From Pseudomonas denitrificans (nom. rej.) (GTDB lineage Bacteria > Pseudomonadota > Gammaproteobacteria > Pseudomonadales > Pseudomonadaceae): a stretch of 64,000 nt of DNA. Positions 26,088 through 34,448 of this stretch are shown piece after piece (positions within the stretch are counted from its first letter, which is position 1; every line of letters starts with the position of its first letter). The stretch spans positions 1,178,001-1,242,000 of the forward strand of contig NZ_CP043626.1 in NCBI RefSeq assembly GCF_008807415.1, written 5' to 3'. The position numbers were made by a program, and so were the translations under genes. A model generated the notes under the pieces. The model saw only the letters and a program-made list of their open reading frames with translations. It had not been told where the DNA came from and did no database searches.

Positions 26088-26830
26088 GCGGGACTCCCGA
26101 TGCGAGTGGGCTCTTGACTGGATTGATGGCGGAAGGCAGCGGACAGGAACGCTTCGGCCAGGGGCACGGCGATGCCGGCGAGGGCCTTGCGTTCGGGCTG
26201 GAACAGGGTGGCGACGAAGAACGGATGGTCGGTCGCTTCCAGTGCGCGGATGCTGCCGTCCTCGCCGTGGGCACAGGCGCGCAGCGAGCCGCCGAACAGC
26301 TCGTCCTGGAACTGCGGGTTCACCCCGTAGCTGCAGCGATAGCCCTCGCGGATATCCGGCAAGCCGTAGATCGCCGCCAGGTGCGAGCCGGCGGTGAGGC
26401 GGATGGTCTCGCTGACTTCCACCAGTGAGCAGGGCAGGGCATGCACCACCGGGCGCGCCGCTTCCGGGTCCGTCTCGGCGTGGGCCGCGTCGTTCCAGCC
26501 GAGGACGTTGCGGGCGCGCTCCAGCAGGGCGTGCTGGAAGCCGCCGCAGGTGCCGAGGAAGGGCACCTGGTTCTCGCGGGCGAAGGTGATCGCCCGCAAG
26601 GCGCCTTCGGTGTTCTGGTAGGGGCTGCCGGGGATCGCCCAGAAGCCGGAGTACGGCTCAAGGTCCAGCCCCTGTGCCAGGCGCGGGGTGTCCAGCCAGT
26701 CCACGCGCAAGGTGCCTGAATGTGGCAGCAGCGATTGCTGCAGGGCCAGGGGAATCGCCCAGTGGGCGGTGACGCGGCTATCGCGGTCGCCGATCAGGCC
26801 GATGCGCAGTGCTTTACGACGTTTCCCCAT
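26084..26830 (-). CDS. CTP synthase C-terminal-like glutamine amidotransferase homologue
   Basis: A 248-aa stand-alone protein related to the class I glutamine amidotransferase half of CTP synthase. The nucleophile elbow is FLGTCGGFQHALLE, with Cys95 encoded by TGC. The third-motif position that normally reads HPE reads QPE here (Gln211, Glu213 in LFQPERKAL), so the usual catalytic His is absent and normal glutaminase chemistry is unlikely. There is no synthetase domain. It is the first gene of a two-gene operon with an ABM protein and is divergent from a LysR regulator across a promoter with two palindromes. AGGGGGA lies before the ATG. Function unknown. Confidence 0.8.
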   Translation of the reverse strand: MGKRRKALRIGLIGDRDSRVTAHWAIPLALQQSLLPHSGTLRVDWLDTPRLAQGLDLEPYSGFWAIPGSPYQNTEGALRAITFARENQVPFLGTCGGFQHALLERARNVLGWNDAAHAETDPEAARPVVHALPCSLVEVSETIRLTAGSHLAAIYGLPDIREGYRCSYGVNPQFQDELFGGSLRACAHGEDGSIRALEATDHPFFVATLFQPERKALAGIAVPLAEAFLSAAFRHQSSQEPTRIGSPA

Positions 26831-26887
26831 CTTTTGTTCCCCCTGGCGTCGTGGCCCATTGGCGGGCCCCTGGGAGGCAATTTATAG

Positions 26888-26923
26888 TTGCGCAGGCGCA
26901 AGCGAAAATGGGCAATTGCGCAA
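26888..26923. promoter_or_regulatory. Two palindromic sites in a LysR divergent promoter
   Basis: TTGCGC-AG-GCGCAA at 26888-26901 is a perfect 6+6 inverted repeat, and TTGCGCAA at 26916-26923 is a perfect 8-bp palindrome with the same core. They lie 28 bp start to start, in the 108-bp gap between the amidotransferase-like gene (starts 26830) and the LysR gene (starts 26939). They are good candidates for the recognition and activation sites of that LysR protein. Confidence 0.6.
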
Positions 26924-26938
26924 CCTTGGAGTGCGTCG

Positions 26939-27811
26939 ATGCAATACCGTCTGGAATACGCCGATCTGGCCCTGGTGCTGGCGCTGGTACGCGGAGGCAG
27001 CCTTGCGCGCGCCGCGGAATTGCTCGAGGTAGACGTCTCCACCGTATTCCGTGCTGTGCGTCGGCTGGAGAAGGCGCTGGGCACCGCGCTGTTCGAAAAG
27101 GGCCGCAACGGCTACCTGGCGACAGCCACCGCGCAGCAACTGGCGACCCAGGCGGAGCTGGCCGAACAGGCGCTTGAAGCGGCGCGTCTGGGCCTGGAAC
27201 AGGGCCACGACGTGCTCAGCGGCACCGTGCGCCTGACCTGTTCCGACACCGTGCTGCAAGGCCTGCTGCTGCCGGCCCTGGCGCGCTTCATGAAGCGCTA
27301 CCCGGCGCTGAACCTGGAGCTGACCACCTCCAACACCTTCGCCAACCTCAGCCGCCGTGACGCCGACATCGCCCTGCGCCTGACCAATGCGCCGCCGGAG
27401 CATCTTGTCGGACGCAAGCTGGGCGAGGTGCACTACGTCCTCTGTGCCCATCGCGATTACCTGGCCGAGCAGGGCGACCGCCCCTGGCAGGACATGAGCT
27501 GGATCGCCCCGGACGACTTTCTGCCCGACCACTCCAGCGTCGCCTGGCGCCGCCAGGCGTTCCCGACGGTGCTTCCGGCCTACCGCTGCAACAGCATGCT
27601 GTCGGTGCTCGATTTGTGCCGCGCGGGGCTGGGGCTCGCTGCGCTGCCGGCGTTCCTGCTGCGCCCGGACGACGGGCTGCAGGTGCTGGAGCCGGAACTG
27701 CCCGGTTGCAGCATCCATCTCTGGTTGCTGACCCGGCCGGATTGCCGGGCGCTGCGGGCGGTGGTGACGCTGTTCGAGGAACTGGCCGGGAGCATTCGTC
27801 TGCCGGCCTGA
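26939..27811 (+). CDS. LysR-type transcriptional regulator
   Basis: A 290-aa LysR-family regulator. The DNA-binding helix-turn-helix is at about residues 4-62 (ALVRGGSLARAAELLEVDVSTVFRAVRRLEKALG), followed by an effector domain. The pattern VSTVFRAVRRLE and NTFANLSRRDADIALRLT belongs to the LysR subgroup often seen next to metabolic enzymes in Pseudomonas. The ATG at 26939 gives the canonical start just before the helix-turn-helix; an upstream ATG at 26888 would place the start inside the operator palindrome. It is divergent from the amidotransferase/ABM operon. Confidence 0.9.
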   Translation: MQYRLEYADLALVLALVRGGSLARAAELLEVDVSTVFRAVRRLEKALGTALFEKGRNGYLATATAQQLATQAELAEQALEAARLGLEQGHDVLSGTVRLTCSDTVLQGLLLPALARFMKRYPALNLELTTSNTFANLSRRDADIALRLTNAPPEHLVGRKLGEVHYVLCAHRDYLAEQGDRPWQDMSWIAPDDFLPDHSSVAWRRQAFPTVLPAYRCNSMLSVLDLCRAGLGLAALPAFLLRPDDGLQVLEPELPGCSIHLWLLTRPDCRALRAVVTLFEELAGSIRLPA

Positions 27812-27815
27812 ATGA

Positions 27816-27844
27816 AAAGACCCCGCCAGAAAAGCGGGGTCTTT
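27816..27844 (+). terminator. Rho-independent terminator (bidirectional)
   Basis: AAAGACCCCGC, loop CAGAAAA, GCGGGGTCTTT: an 11-bp stem with T/A runs on both sides. It lies right after the LysR stop and before the end of the convergent Pro/Tyr-rich gene, so it can serve both. Confidence 0.85.
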
Positions 27845-27859
27845 GGTCTGTAGCTGTAC

Positions 27860-28243
27860 CTACCAGTGGCGGTAGTGCCCCGCGGGCCGTAATAGCCGGG
27901 GCCGTAATAGCGTGGCGGACCATAATAGCGGGGCGGGCCGTAGTAACGCGGGCCGGGTACCACCACGACCGGGCGGTAGACCGGCTGGTACACCGGTTGA
28001 TACACGGGCTGGTAGACCGGAGCCGGCTGGTAGTACACCGGTGGCGGCGGGTAATAGGCGACCGGGGCGGCGGAGCGTAATAGGGCGCCGGCGCGGGTTG
28101 CGAGCCGGCGACCACGGCACCCCGACAACGGCGCCGACCACCGCGCCGATTGCCGCGGCATCGGTGTTGCTGTTGGCCGCGGCCTGGCCGGCGAGGGCAA
28201 GGCCGGCGCAGAGCAGGGCGATCTGGGGGAGACGGTGAAGCAT
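27860..28243 (-). pseudogene. Small secreted Pro/Tyr-rich protein with a glycine-zipper-like segment, broken by three one-base deletions
   Basis: The reconstructed protein is about 128 aa. It has a signal peptide (MLHRLPQIALLCAGLALAG to about residue 23), a small glycine-zipper-like segment (IGAVVGAVVG), then Tyr/Pro-rich repeats (YQPVYQP, RYYGPPRYYGPP) and a HYRHW end. The reading frame changes three times, at CCCC 28120-28123, GGGG 28064-28067 and CCCC 27878-27881 (plus-strand positions). Adding one base at each run restores a single frame. All three are four-base G/C runs, so base-calling error is the simplest explanation. AGGAGGTG upstream of the ATG is an excellent ribosome binding site. 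Confidence 0.7.
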
Positions 28244-28469
28244 GATGCACCTCCTGAGGAACCCGGCGAGGAACCAGGTATCTATGAGACATCGGCCTCG
28301 AAAGAATCGTAACGCCCCCGGTGTAAAGGTTGTGTAAATGGCGCCGTACGGCTCTGCGACGGGCATTGCATGTATCAGCCTGCAATACATCCATCGCGCT
28401 GCCGCAGCCTCCGGGCTGGTAAGGTGGCGCCTTTCGCGTTTTTTCCATGCAGAACCAGGGAGACCTTCC

Positions 28470-28796
28470 ATGCCCTTCAACCGAGTGACGCTCCTGTCGC
28501 TTCTTGCTGTTGCCGCCCTTGCCGGTTGCAGTTCCAAGGATTCCTCGTCCGATGCCGCCCAGCCGGCCGCGGACGACTCGCCGGCCATGACCGGCACCTG
28601 CAACGCCAAGGCGGTGCAATCGATCATCGGCAAGGTCGTCAACCCGACCCTGACCGAGGAAGCCCGCCGCGACGCCGGCGCCAGCGTTGCCCGCGTGCTC
28701 ACCCCGCACCAGCCGGTGACCATGGAGTACAACTCGCAGCGCCTGAACATCGATGTCGATGACAACCAGGTGGTGAAGCAGGTCTCCTGCGGCTGA
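28470..28796 (+). CDS. Lipoprotein with peptidase-inhibitor I78-like domain
   Basis: A 108-aa lipoprotein. The lipobox LAGC is at about residues 16-19, followed by a Ser/Asp/Ala-rich linker. The C-terminal domain matches the I78 elastase-inhibitor family pattern: TCNAKAVQSIIGKVV, ARVLTPHQPVTMEYNSQRLNIDVDDNQVVKQVSCG, with paired Cys at either end. Family members may inhibit serine proteases in the periplasm. The ATG at 28470 has a GGGAGA upstream. It converges with a small secreted-protein gene across a strong bidirectional terminator. Confidence 0.82.
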   Translation: MPFNRVTLLSLLAVAALAGCSSKDSSSDAAQPAADDSPAMTGTCNAKAVQSIIGKVVNPTLTEEARRDAGASVARVLTPHQPVTMEYNSQRLNIDVDDNQVVKQVSCG

Positions 28797-28820
28797 GTCC
28801 TTCGCCGGCCGACGCCCATG

Positions 28821-28848
28821 AAAAAGCCCCGCCTAGGCGGGGCTTTTT
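28821..28848. terminator. Strong bidirectional terminator
   Basis: AAAAAGCCCCGCC-TA-GGCGGGGCTTTTT is a symmetrical 13-bp stem with A/T runs on both flanks. It lies between the I78-like lipoprotein and the convergent small secreted-protein gene. Confidence 0.9.
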
Positions 28849-28863
28849 CGTTGCCAGTGCGGA

Positions 28864-29121
28864 TCAGCGGTTGGCGGGCTTCTTGATCACGCGCAGCGCC
28901 TGGCTCGACTGGTTGACGCACTCCTCGTAGTTGCCGGCCTTCTTCGCCGCCTCGGCCTTGGCGACGTACTCGTGGACCGCATTGACCTTCACGCCGGTCG
29001 CGTTCTTGCTGGCGGTCTTGAGGAAGTCGTTGATCTGCTGCAGGTTGCCGTCGCACAGCGCGCTGTCAGCGAAGGCCGGTACGGAAAACATCATGGCCAG
29101 GAGCAGGGCATATTTTTTCAT
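28864..29121 (-). CDS. Small secreted protein of unknown function, 85 aa
   Basis: The N-terminus is a signal peptide (MKKYALLLAMMFSVPAFA, cleavage near residue 18). The mature part has two Cys (SALCDGNL and YEECVNQ) that could form a disulfide, and is otherwise helical and Ala/Lys-rich. It resembles small periplasmic proteins of Pseudomonas, but I cannot name a family. It uses a strong AGGAGAA ribosome binding site and ends at the shared terminator. Confidence 0.8.
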   Translation of the reverse strand: MKKYALLLAMMFSVPAFADSALCDGNLQQINDFLKTASKNATGVKVNAVHEYVAKAEAAKKAGNYEECVNQSSQALRVIKKPANR

Positions 29122-29243
29122 CCAGGTTCTCCTCGATTCTCGATGCGCAAGCTTCTGGTCTGCGTAGCTTGCTAAGTATCGACCCGCTGGCGACCGGCAA
29201 GATTCATTTCAATTTTCGCAACAAGGGTCGAGGTCGTAGCGCT

Positions 29244-30167
29244 TCACAGCGCACTGAAGCGCTGCTCCAGGCCCTGGCTGCGGAAGTGCTCGATGACGTA
29301 ATCGACGAAGACCCGCGTCTTGGCCGGCAGCAGTTTCTGCGCGGCGTAGTAGAGCGCGGTGTTGCCGGCGTCCACATACCACTCCGGCAGCACGCGCACC
29401 AGGCGCCCGCTGTCGAGGTAGGGCACGGCGTGCTGCATGCTCACCAGGGTCACGCCCAGGCCCATCAGCGCGGCGACACAGGCGGCTTCCGGGTCGCTGA
29501 AGGTCATGCGTTCCTTCAGTGAGATCGGCGCCTGGGCCTGCTGGCGGTTGGTCAGCGGCCAGGGCCGCACGCGGCCGGTCTGCGGCGAGCGGATGCGGAT
29601 GCCGTCGTGGCTGGGCAGGTCCGACGGATAGCGGATTGCCGGGCGGCCGTCGAGGTAGGCTGGCGAGGCCAGCAGCACCAGGTGCGCCGGGCTCAGCTTG
29701 CGCGCCACGACGCCGGGCGGAAGCTCGAAGCCGCCGCCGATGGCCGCGTCGAAGCCTTCGGCGATGAGGTCGACCTGGCGGTTGTCGAAGTGCCAATCCG
29801 GGCGGATCGCCGGGTAGCGCCCGAGGAAGTCGCCCAGCAGCGGCAATATGTAGTCGCGGCCGAACACCAGCCCCATGCTCACCTTCAGCATGCCGCTGGG
29901 CTGGCCGTCGGCGCTGGCGAGATTGGCGATGGCGCTCTGCAGGCTGGCCAGGCCGCCGCTGGCTTCGTCGAGAAATCGCGCGCCGGATTCGGTCAGTGTC
30001 AGGCTGCGGGTACTACGCTGGAACAGCCGCACGCCCAGGTTGCTCTCCAGCCTTGCCACGTTCTTGCTCACCGCCGCGGGCGTCAGTCCCAGGTTTCTCG
30101 CGGCGGCGGCGAAGCTGCCGGCCTCGGCGCTGCGGACGAAGCATTCGATACTGATCAGGCTTTCCAT
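29244..30167 (-). CDS. LysR-type transcriptional regulator
   Basis: A 307-aa LysR-family protein: helix-turn-helix at about residues 1-60 (AGSFAAAARNLGLTPAAVSKNVARLESNLGVRLFQRSTRSLTLT), then an effector domain containing PDWHFDNRQVDLIAEGFDAAIGGG and AALMGLGVTLV. It belongs to the large subgroup that regulates neighbouring oxidoreductases. It is divergent from an SDR gene at 30291, with an inverted repeat between them. The effector is unknown. Confidence 0.92.
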   Translation of the reverse strand: MESLISIECFVRSAEAGSFAAAARNLGLTPAAVSKNVARLESNLGVRLFQRSTRSLTLTESGARFLDEASGGLASLQSAIANLASADGQPSGMLKVSMGLVFGRDYILPLLGDFLGRYPAIRPDWHFDNRQVDLIAEGFDAAIGGGFELPPGVVARKLSPAHLVLLASPAYLDGRPAIRYPSDLPSHDGIRIRSPQTGRVRPWPLTNRQQAQAPISLKERMTFSDPEAACVAALMGLGVTLVSMQHAVPYLDSGRLVRVLPEWYVDAGNTALYYAAQKLLPAKTRVFVDYVIEHFRSQGLEQRFSAL

Positions 30168-30190
30168 GGGTGGTATTCCGGACGTTTGGT

Positions 30191-30209
30191 ATCGACTGAA
30201 TATAGCGAT
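30191..30209. promoter_or_regulatory. Candidate LysR box in an SDR/LysR divergent promoter
   Basis: ATCG-N11-CGAT is a perfect inverted repeat whose geometry fits the T-N11-A LysR consensus. It lies 24 bp upstream of the LysR start and about 80 bp upstream of the SDR start. Confidence 0.5.
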
Positions 30210-30290
30210 TGCTGGCTACCGAGTAACGAGTCCGCGAGGGAAACTGGCCCCGTCGAACTTACTCCCCCACTGGATTCCTGGAGACACGAA

Positions 30291-31049
30291 ATGACCACCA
30301 TGCAAACCCATCAACCTCTCGCCGGCAAAGTCGCTTTCGTACAGGGCGGCTCCCGCGGCATCGGCGCCGCCATCGTGCAGCGCCTGGCCCGCGAAGGCGC
30401 TGCTGTGGCCTTTACCTACGTCAGCTCGGCGCAGAAGGCCGAAGACCTCGCCGCCAGCATCGAAGCCGGCGGCGGCCGCGCCCTGGCGCTGAAGGCCGAC
30501 AGCGGTGATGCAGCTTCGGTGCAACAGGCCATCGACACCGCGGCCCAGCGTCTGGGCGGCATCGACATCCTGGTGAACAACGCCGGCGTGCTGGCCATCG
30601 CCCCGGTGGAAGAGTTCAGCCTGGAAGACCTCGACCGCACCCTGGCGGTGAACGTGCGCAGCGTCTTCGTCGCCACCCAGGCCGCCGCGCGGCACATGGG
30701 GCAGGGTGGGCGCATCATCACCATCGGCAGTACCAACGCCGACCGCATGCCCTTCGGCGGCGGCGCGGTCTACGCCATGAGCAAGTCGGCCATCGTCGGC
30801 CTGACCAAGGGCCTGGCCCGTGACCTCGGCCCGCGCGGCATCACCGTGAACAACGTGCAGCCCGGCCCGGTGGATACCGACATGAACCCGGCCGACAGCG
30901 ACTTCGCGGCCTCCCTGATGGACCTGATGGCGGTGGGTCGTTATGGCCGCGCGGAAGAAGTCGCCGCCTTCGTCGCCTACCTGGCCGGCCCGGAAGCGGG
31001 CTACATCACCGGTGCCAGCCTGACCATCGACGGTGGTTTCGGCGCCTGA
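30291..31049 (+). CDS. SDR-family NAD(P)-dependent oxidoreductase (3-oxoacyl-ACP reductase-like)
   Basis: A 252-aa classical SDR. The cofactor motif is GGSRGIGAA at about residues 19-27, NNAG near 95, the catalytic Ser in TIGSTNADR, and Tyr-x3-Lys in YAMSKSA. The C-terminal GYITGASLTIDGGFGA is typical. It resembles FabG-like reductases but stands alone, so a role in fatty-acid synthesis is unlikely. It is divergent from a LysR regulator. The start at 30291 follows CTGGAGAC. Confidence 0.9.
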   Translation: MTTMQTHQPLAGKVAFVQGGSRGIGAAIVQRLAREGAAVAFTYVSSAQKAEDLAASIEAGGGRALALKADSGDAASVQQAIDTAAQRLGGIDILVNNAGVLAIAPVEEFSLEDLDRTLAVNVRSVFVATQAAARHMGQGGRIITIGSTNADRMPFGGGAVYAMSKSAIVGLTKGLARDLGPRGITVNNVQPGPVDTDMNPADSDFAASLMDLMAVGRYGRAEEVAAFVAYLAGPEAGYITGASLTIDGGFGA

Positions 31050-31080
31050 CGGGCAGTCGATGACAGCAGCGCGGCCGGGC

Positions 31081-32201
31081 TCAGGCCCGGTCGCGGCTCT
31101 GGATGTTCCAGTGCCCGGAGGTGGCGGCGAGCTTTTCCGAAAGCATCTCCACCTGTTCATAGAGACGCAGCGTGAGCCAGTAGAAGCCCTGCTTCTCGAA
31201 GGAATCGGTCAGGTTGTGCGGCCGCACCGGGAGGTTTTCCAGACCCTGGCAGGCCTGCACCAGCTTGCTGGTGCGACTGAACTTGAGGGCATGGGCCGAT
31301 TGCAGCAGCAGGCGGCCAATGATCTGCCGGTGGCTGTCGAGGCTGGCCGGCACCGGTTCTATCTCCCCGGCCTCGGCGGCGAACTGCCGTGAGGCGATCA
31401 GCGATTCCAGGGTGCCCATGATCGCGCGGTGGATGCGCTGGAGAATCTCCAGCTCGCGCAGCGGCATGCCGGTCTCCCGCGACACCGGCCCCAGGTGCGC
31501 ACGCGATGCCACCAGACGGTGGTCCAGTTCCTCCAGCTGGCGGGCGAAATGCTCGGGGTGAAGTCGTGGTTGGACGACAGCTGCCCGTACATCCGCGCGC
31601 AGGCACGCAGGTTGTCCGAGAGCAGGTAGCGCCAGACATAGACCGCCCGCAGCGGGTAGATCTGCGAGAACAGCAGGGCCACAGCGACGCCGATCAGCAC
31701 GTTGGCCGAACGCCACAGTCCTTCGGTGAAGCCCGTCTCACCGGGACCGGCGACGATGCACATGGTTATCCCCGCCAGCAGCGCGACGTAGCCGGGCCGG
31801 CGGATCGCATAGAAGGCCGAGGCCGCGCCCAGCACCGACATGGCCAGGTAGGTGAGGGTGAGCGAACGGGTCTGGTCGTAGATCGCGATCACACACAGCC
31901 CCAGCGCCGCACCCACCAGGGTGCCCATCACCCGCTCGTAGGACTTGCCGCGGATCGTCCCCTGGTGCACCAGCCCGCCCATCACCACCAGCACCGTCAC
32001 CGAGGCCCAGAGACCGTGGGGCAATTTCAGCGCGCTGGTCAGCAGCATCGAGGCGAGCAGCGCGAGGCCGACGCGCACGCAGTGAATCCAGGCGGCGTAG
32101 CGGTAGCGGGTGTAGGGGTTGGCCAGGCGGCGGAACGGCAGGGTGAGGATCGAGGGTTGCTTCGCCAAGGGAAGCGGCTCCGGTTGTGGGGGACTCTGCA
32201 A
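31081..32201 (-). pseudogene. FUSC-family (aromatic acid exporter-like) membrane protein, interrupted by a one-base frameshift
   Basis: An inner-membrane protein of the fusaric acid resistance/AaeB-like family, about 373 aa when corrected. The N-terminal half has about six membrane helices (CVRVGLALLASMLLTSAL, then VTVLVVMGGLVHQGTIRGK with the family Arg/Gly motif), and the C-terminal half is cytoplasmic and helical. The frame breaks at GGGG 31555-31558; inserting one base joins DFTP to EHFARQLEE. The start is uncertain: a TTG at 32201 gives the longest consistent N-terminus, with no clear ATG. The gene converges with the SDR gene. Substrates may be aromatic acids. Confidence 0.75.
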
Positions 32202-32379
32202 GGGTAGCCGGTTGCGCCGGCCAGAGCCTGCGATGGATCATTCTGGCGAGCCGCCGAACGGGCTCAAGGCAGCTGCGGGCACGCCGATAGAAATTCCACC
32301 GGAAGCGCTGGTTCCTCTTCACCGGTCTTCGCTAGAATTCCGCACTTTTGCGCCCGCCCCACGGGCACCGAGATTTCCC

Positions 32380-34443
32380 ATGCTTGCCGGTAGTTACGAT
32401 CCCTCCCTTGTCCTGATTTCGCTGTGTGTCGCCATGCTGGCGTCCTACACGGCCCTGGACCTGGCCGGGCGCATCGCGACCACCCGTGGCTGGCCGGTGC
32501 TGCTGTGGATCGGCGGCGGCGGGGTGGCCATGGGCATCGGCGTGTGGTCGATGCACTTCATCGGCATGCTCGCCTTCAGCCTGCCCATCCCACTGGGTTA
32601 CGATCTCACCCTGACGCTGCTGTCGCTGGCCATTGCCGTGCTCAGCTCGGGCTTCGCCCTGGCGCTGGTCAGCCAGGATCGCCTGCCGCTCTGGCAGCTG
32701 ATCTGCGGCGCGCTGGCCATGGGCACCGGGATCAGCTGCATGCACTACCTGGGCATGTACGCGATGCTGATGCAGCCGGGTATCGATTACGACCCGGCAC
32801 TGTTCGGCCTGTCCCTGGCGATCGCCGTGGCGGCTTCCGGCGCGGCACTGTGGATTGCCTTCAAACTGCGGCAGAACACGCCCTACGTGCGCCTGGCCCG
32901 TGCTGGCGCGGCGCTGGTGATGGGTGTGGCCATAGTCGGCATGCACTACACCGGCATGGCGGCCGCGCGTTTCCCAGCGGGCAGCTTCTGCGGCGCCTCT
33001 CCCAGCGGGTTGAACAGTGACTGGCTGGCGCTGCTGATCATCATCGTCACCCTGGCGGTGATCGGTATCGCGCTGCTCACCTCGGTGCTGGACGCACGGC
33101 TGGAGTCGCGCACGGCGCAGCTCACTTCGTCGCTGGCCCTGGCCAACCAGGAACTGACCCAGCTCGCCCTGCACGACAACCTCACGCGCCTGCCCAACCG
33201 CATCCTGCTGGAAGATCGCATCGAGCAGATGATCGGCAAGGTACAGCGTGGCGGCGGGCACTTCGCGCTGATGTTCCTCGACCTCGACGGCTTCAAGCCG
33301 GTCAACGATGCCTTCGGCCACCATGTCGGCGACCTGCTGCTCAAGGCTGTGGCCCAGCGCCTGCGCGACAGCCTGCGCAGCGAAGACACCGTGGCGCGCA
33401 TCGGCGGCGACGAGTTCGTGGTGCTCGCCGAACTGGCCGAGGCCGAGGACGCTGTGACCGTCGCCGGGCAGCAGATCAGCCTGCTGGCCCAGCCGTTCCA
33501 GGTCGCCGGGCAGGAGCTGCGCATCGCCGCCAGCATCGGCATCGTGGTCTATCCCGGCGACGGCGCCAGCCAGCATGAACTGCTGCGCAACGCCGACGCG
33601 GCGATGTACCACGCCAAGGGCAACGGCAAGAACGGCTACAGCTTCTTCGAGCAGTCGATGAACACCAACGCGCGCAACCACCTGCAGTTGCTGCACGACC
33701 TGCGCGCGGCCCTGGAGCGTCGCGAGTTCATCCTGCATTACCAGCCCAAGTTCGCCGCCAGCGGCGAGCCCATCGGCGCCGAGGCGCTGCTGCGCTGGCA
33801 GCATCCGCAGCGTGGCCTGCTGATGCCTGACACCTTCATCGCCCTGGCCGAGCGCACCGGGCTGATCATCCCCATCGGTGACTGGGTGCTGGACGAAGCC
33901 TGCCGGCAGATGCGCGAGTGGTACCTGCAGGGCCATGAAAGCTGGCGTGTGGCGGTGAATCTCTCGGCGCTGCAGTTCTGCCATGCGGCGCTGGTGCAGT
34001 CGGTGGCCGACGCGCTGCAGCGTCACCAGCTGCCGGCGCGCTGCCTGACCCTGGAGATCACCGAGACCACCGCCATGCGCGACGCCGACTCCAGCCTGGA
34101 AATCCTCGGCAGGCTGTCGGACATGGGCGTCGACCTGTCCATCGACGACTTCGGCACCGGCTACTCCAGCCTGCTCTACCTCAAGCGCCTGCCGGCCAAC
34201 GAGCTGAAGATCGACCGCGGCTTCGTCCGCGACCTGGAGCAGGACAGCGATGACGCCGCCATCGTCTCGGCCATCGTTGCCCTCGGCCAGGCGCTGGATT
34301 TGCGCATCGTCGCCGAGGGAGTGGAAACCTCCGGCCAGCAGAACTTCCTCACCCGCCTGGGCTGCGACTCGCTGCAGGGCTTCCTGCTCGGCAAGCCGGT
34401 GCCGGCCGAACAGTTCCTCGAGCGTCTCGGCACGCCGGCCTGA
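32380..34443 (+). CDS. mucR: MHYT-GGDEF-EAL membrane protein, MucR-like
   Basis: A 687-aa cyclic-di-GMP enzyme, close to the 685 aa of P. aeruginosa MucR. Residues about 8-235 form the MHYT membrane sensor with seven helices and three motifs (MHF at 58-60, MHY at 121-123, MHY at 188-190), proposed to bind a metal and sense oxygen, CO or NO. The GGDEF motif is intact at 342-346, so diguanylate cyclase activity is possible. The EAL motif (468-470, then LLRW) and DDFGTGYSSLLYLKRLP support phosphodiesterase activity. MucR in P. aeruginosa links c-di-GMP to alginate production and nitric-oxide dispersal. The symbol is a homology call without synteny support. Confidence 0.85.
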   Translation: MLAGSYDPSLVLISLCVAMLASYTALDLAGRIATTRGWPVLLWIGGGGVAMGIGVWSMHFIGMLAFSLPIPLGYDLTLTLLSLAIAVLSSGFALALVSQDRLPLWQLICGALAMGTGISCMHYLGMYAMLMQPGIDYDPALFGLSLAIAVAASGAALWIAFKLRQNTPYVRLARAGAALVMGVAIVGMHYTGMAAARFPAGSFCGASPSGLNSDWLALLIIIVTLAVIGIALLTSVLDARLESRTAQLTSSLALANQELTQLALHDNLTRLPNRILLEDRIEQMIGKVQRGGGHFALMFLDLDGFKPVNDAFGHHVGDLLLKAVAQRLRDSLRSEDTVARIGGDEFVVLAELAEAEDAVTVAGQQISLLAQPFQVAGQELRIAASIGIVVYPGDGASQHELLRNADAAMYHAKGNGKNGYSFFEQSMNTNARNHLQLLHDLRAALERREFILHYQPKFAASGEPIGAEALLRWQHPQRGLLMPDTFIALAERTGLIIPIGDWVLDEACRQMREWYLQGHESWRVAVNLSALQFCHAALVQSVADALQRHQLPARCLTLEITETTAMRDADSSLEILGRLSDMGVDLSIDDFGTGYSSLLYLKRLPANELKIDRGFVRDLEQDSDDAAIVSAIVALGQALDLRIVAEGVETSGQQNFLTRLGCDSLQGFLLGKPVPAEQFLERLGTPA

Positions 34444-34448
34444 GCCCT

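Noticed and set aside
26084..26830. Possible selenoprotein version of the CTP-synthase-like amidotransferase
   Set aside because: The nucleophile codon is TGC, so it is plain Cys; no in-frame TGA or SECIS-like need is seen.
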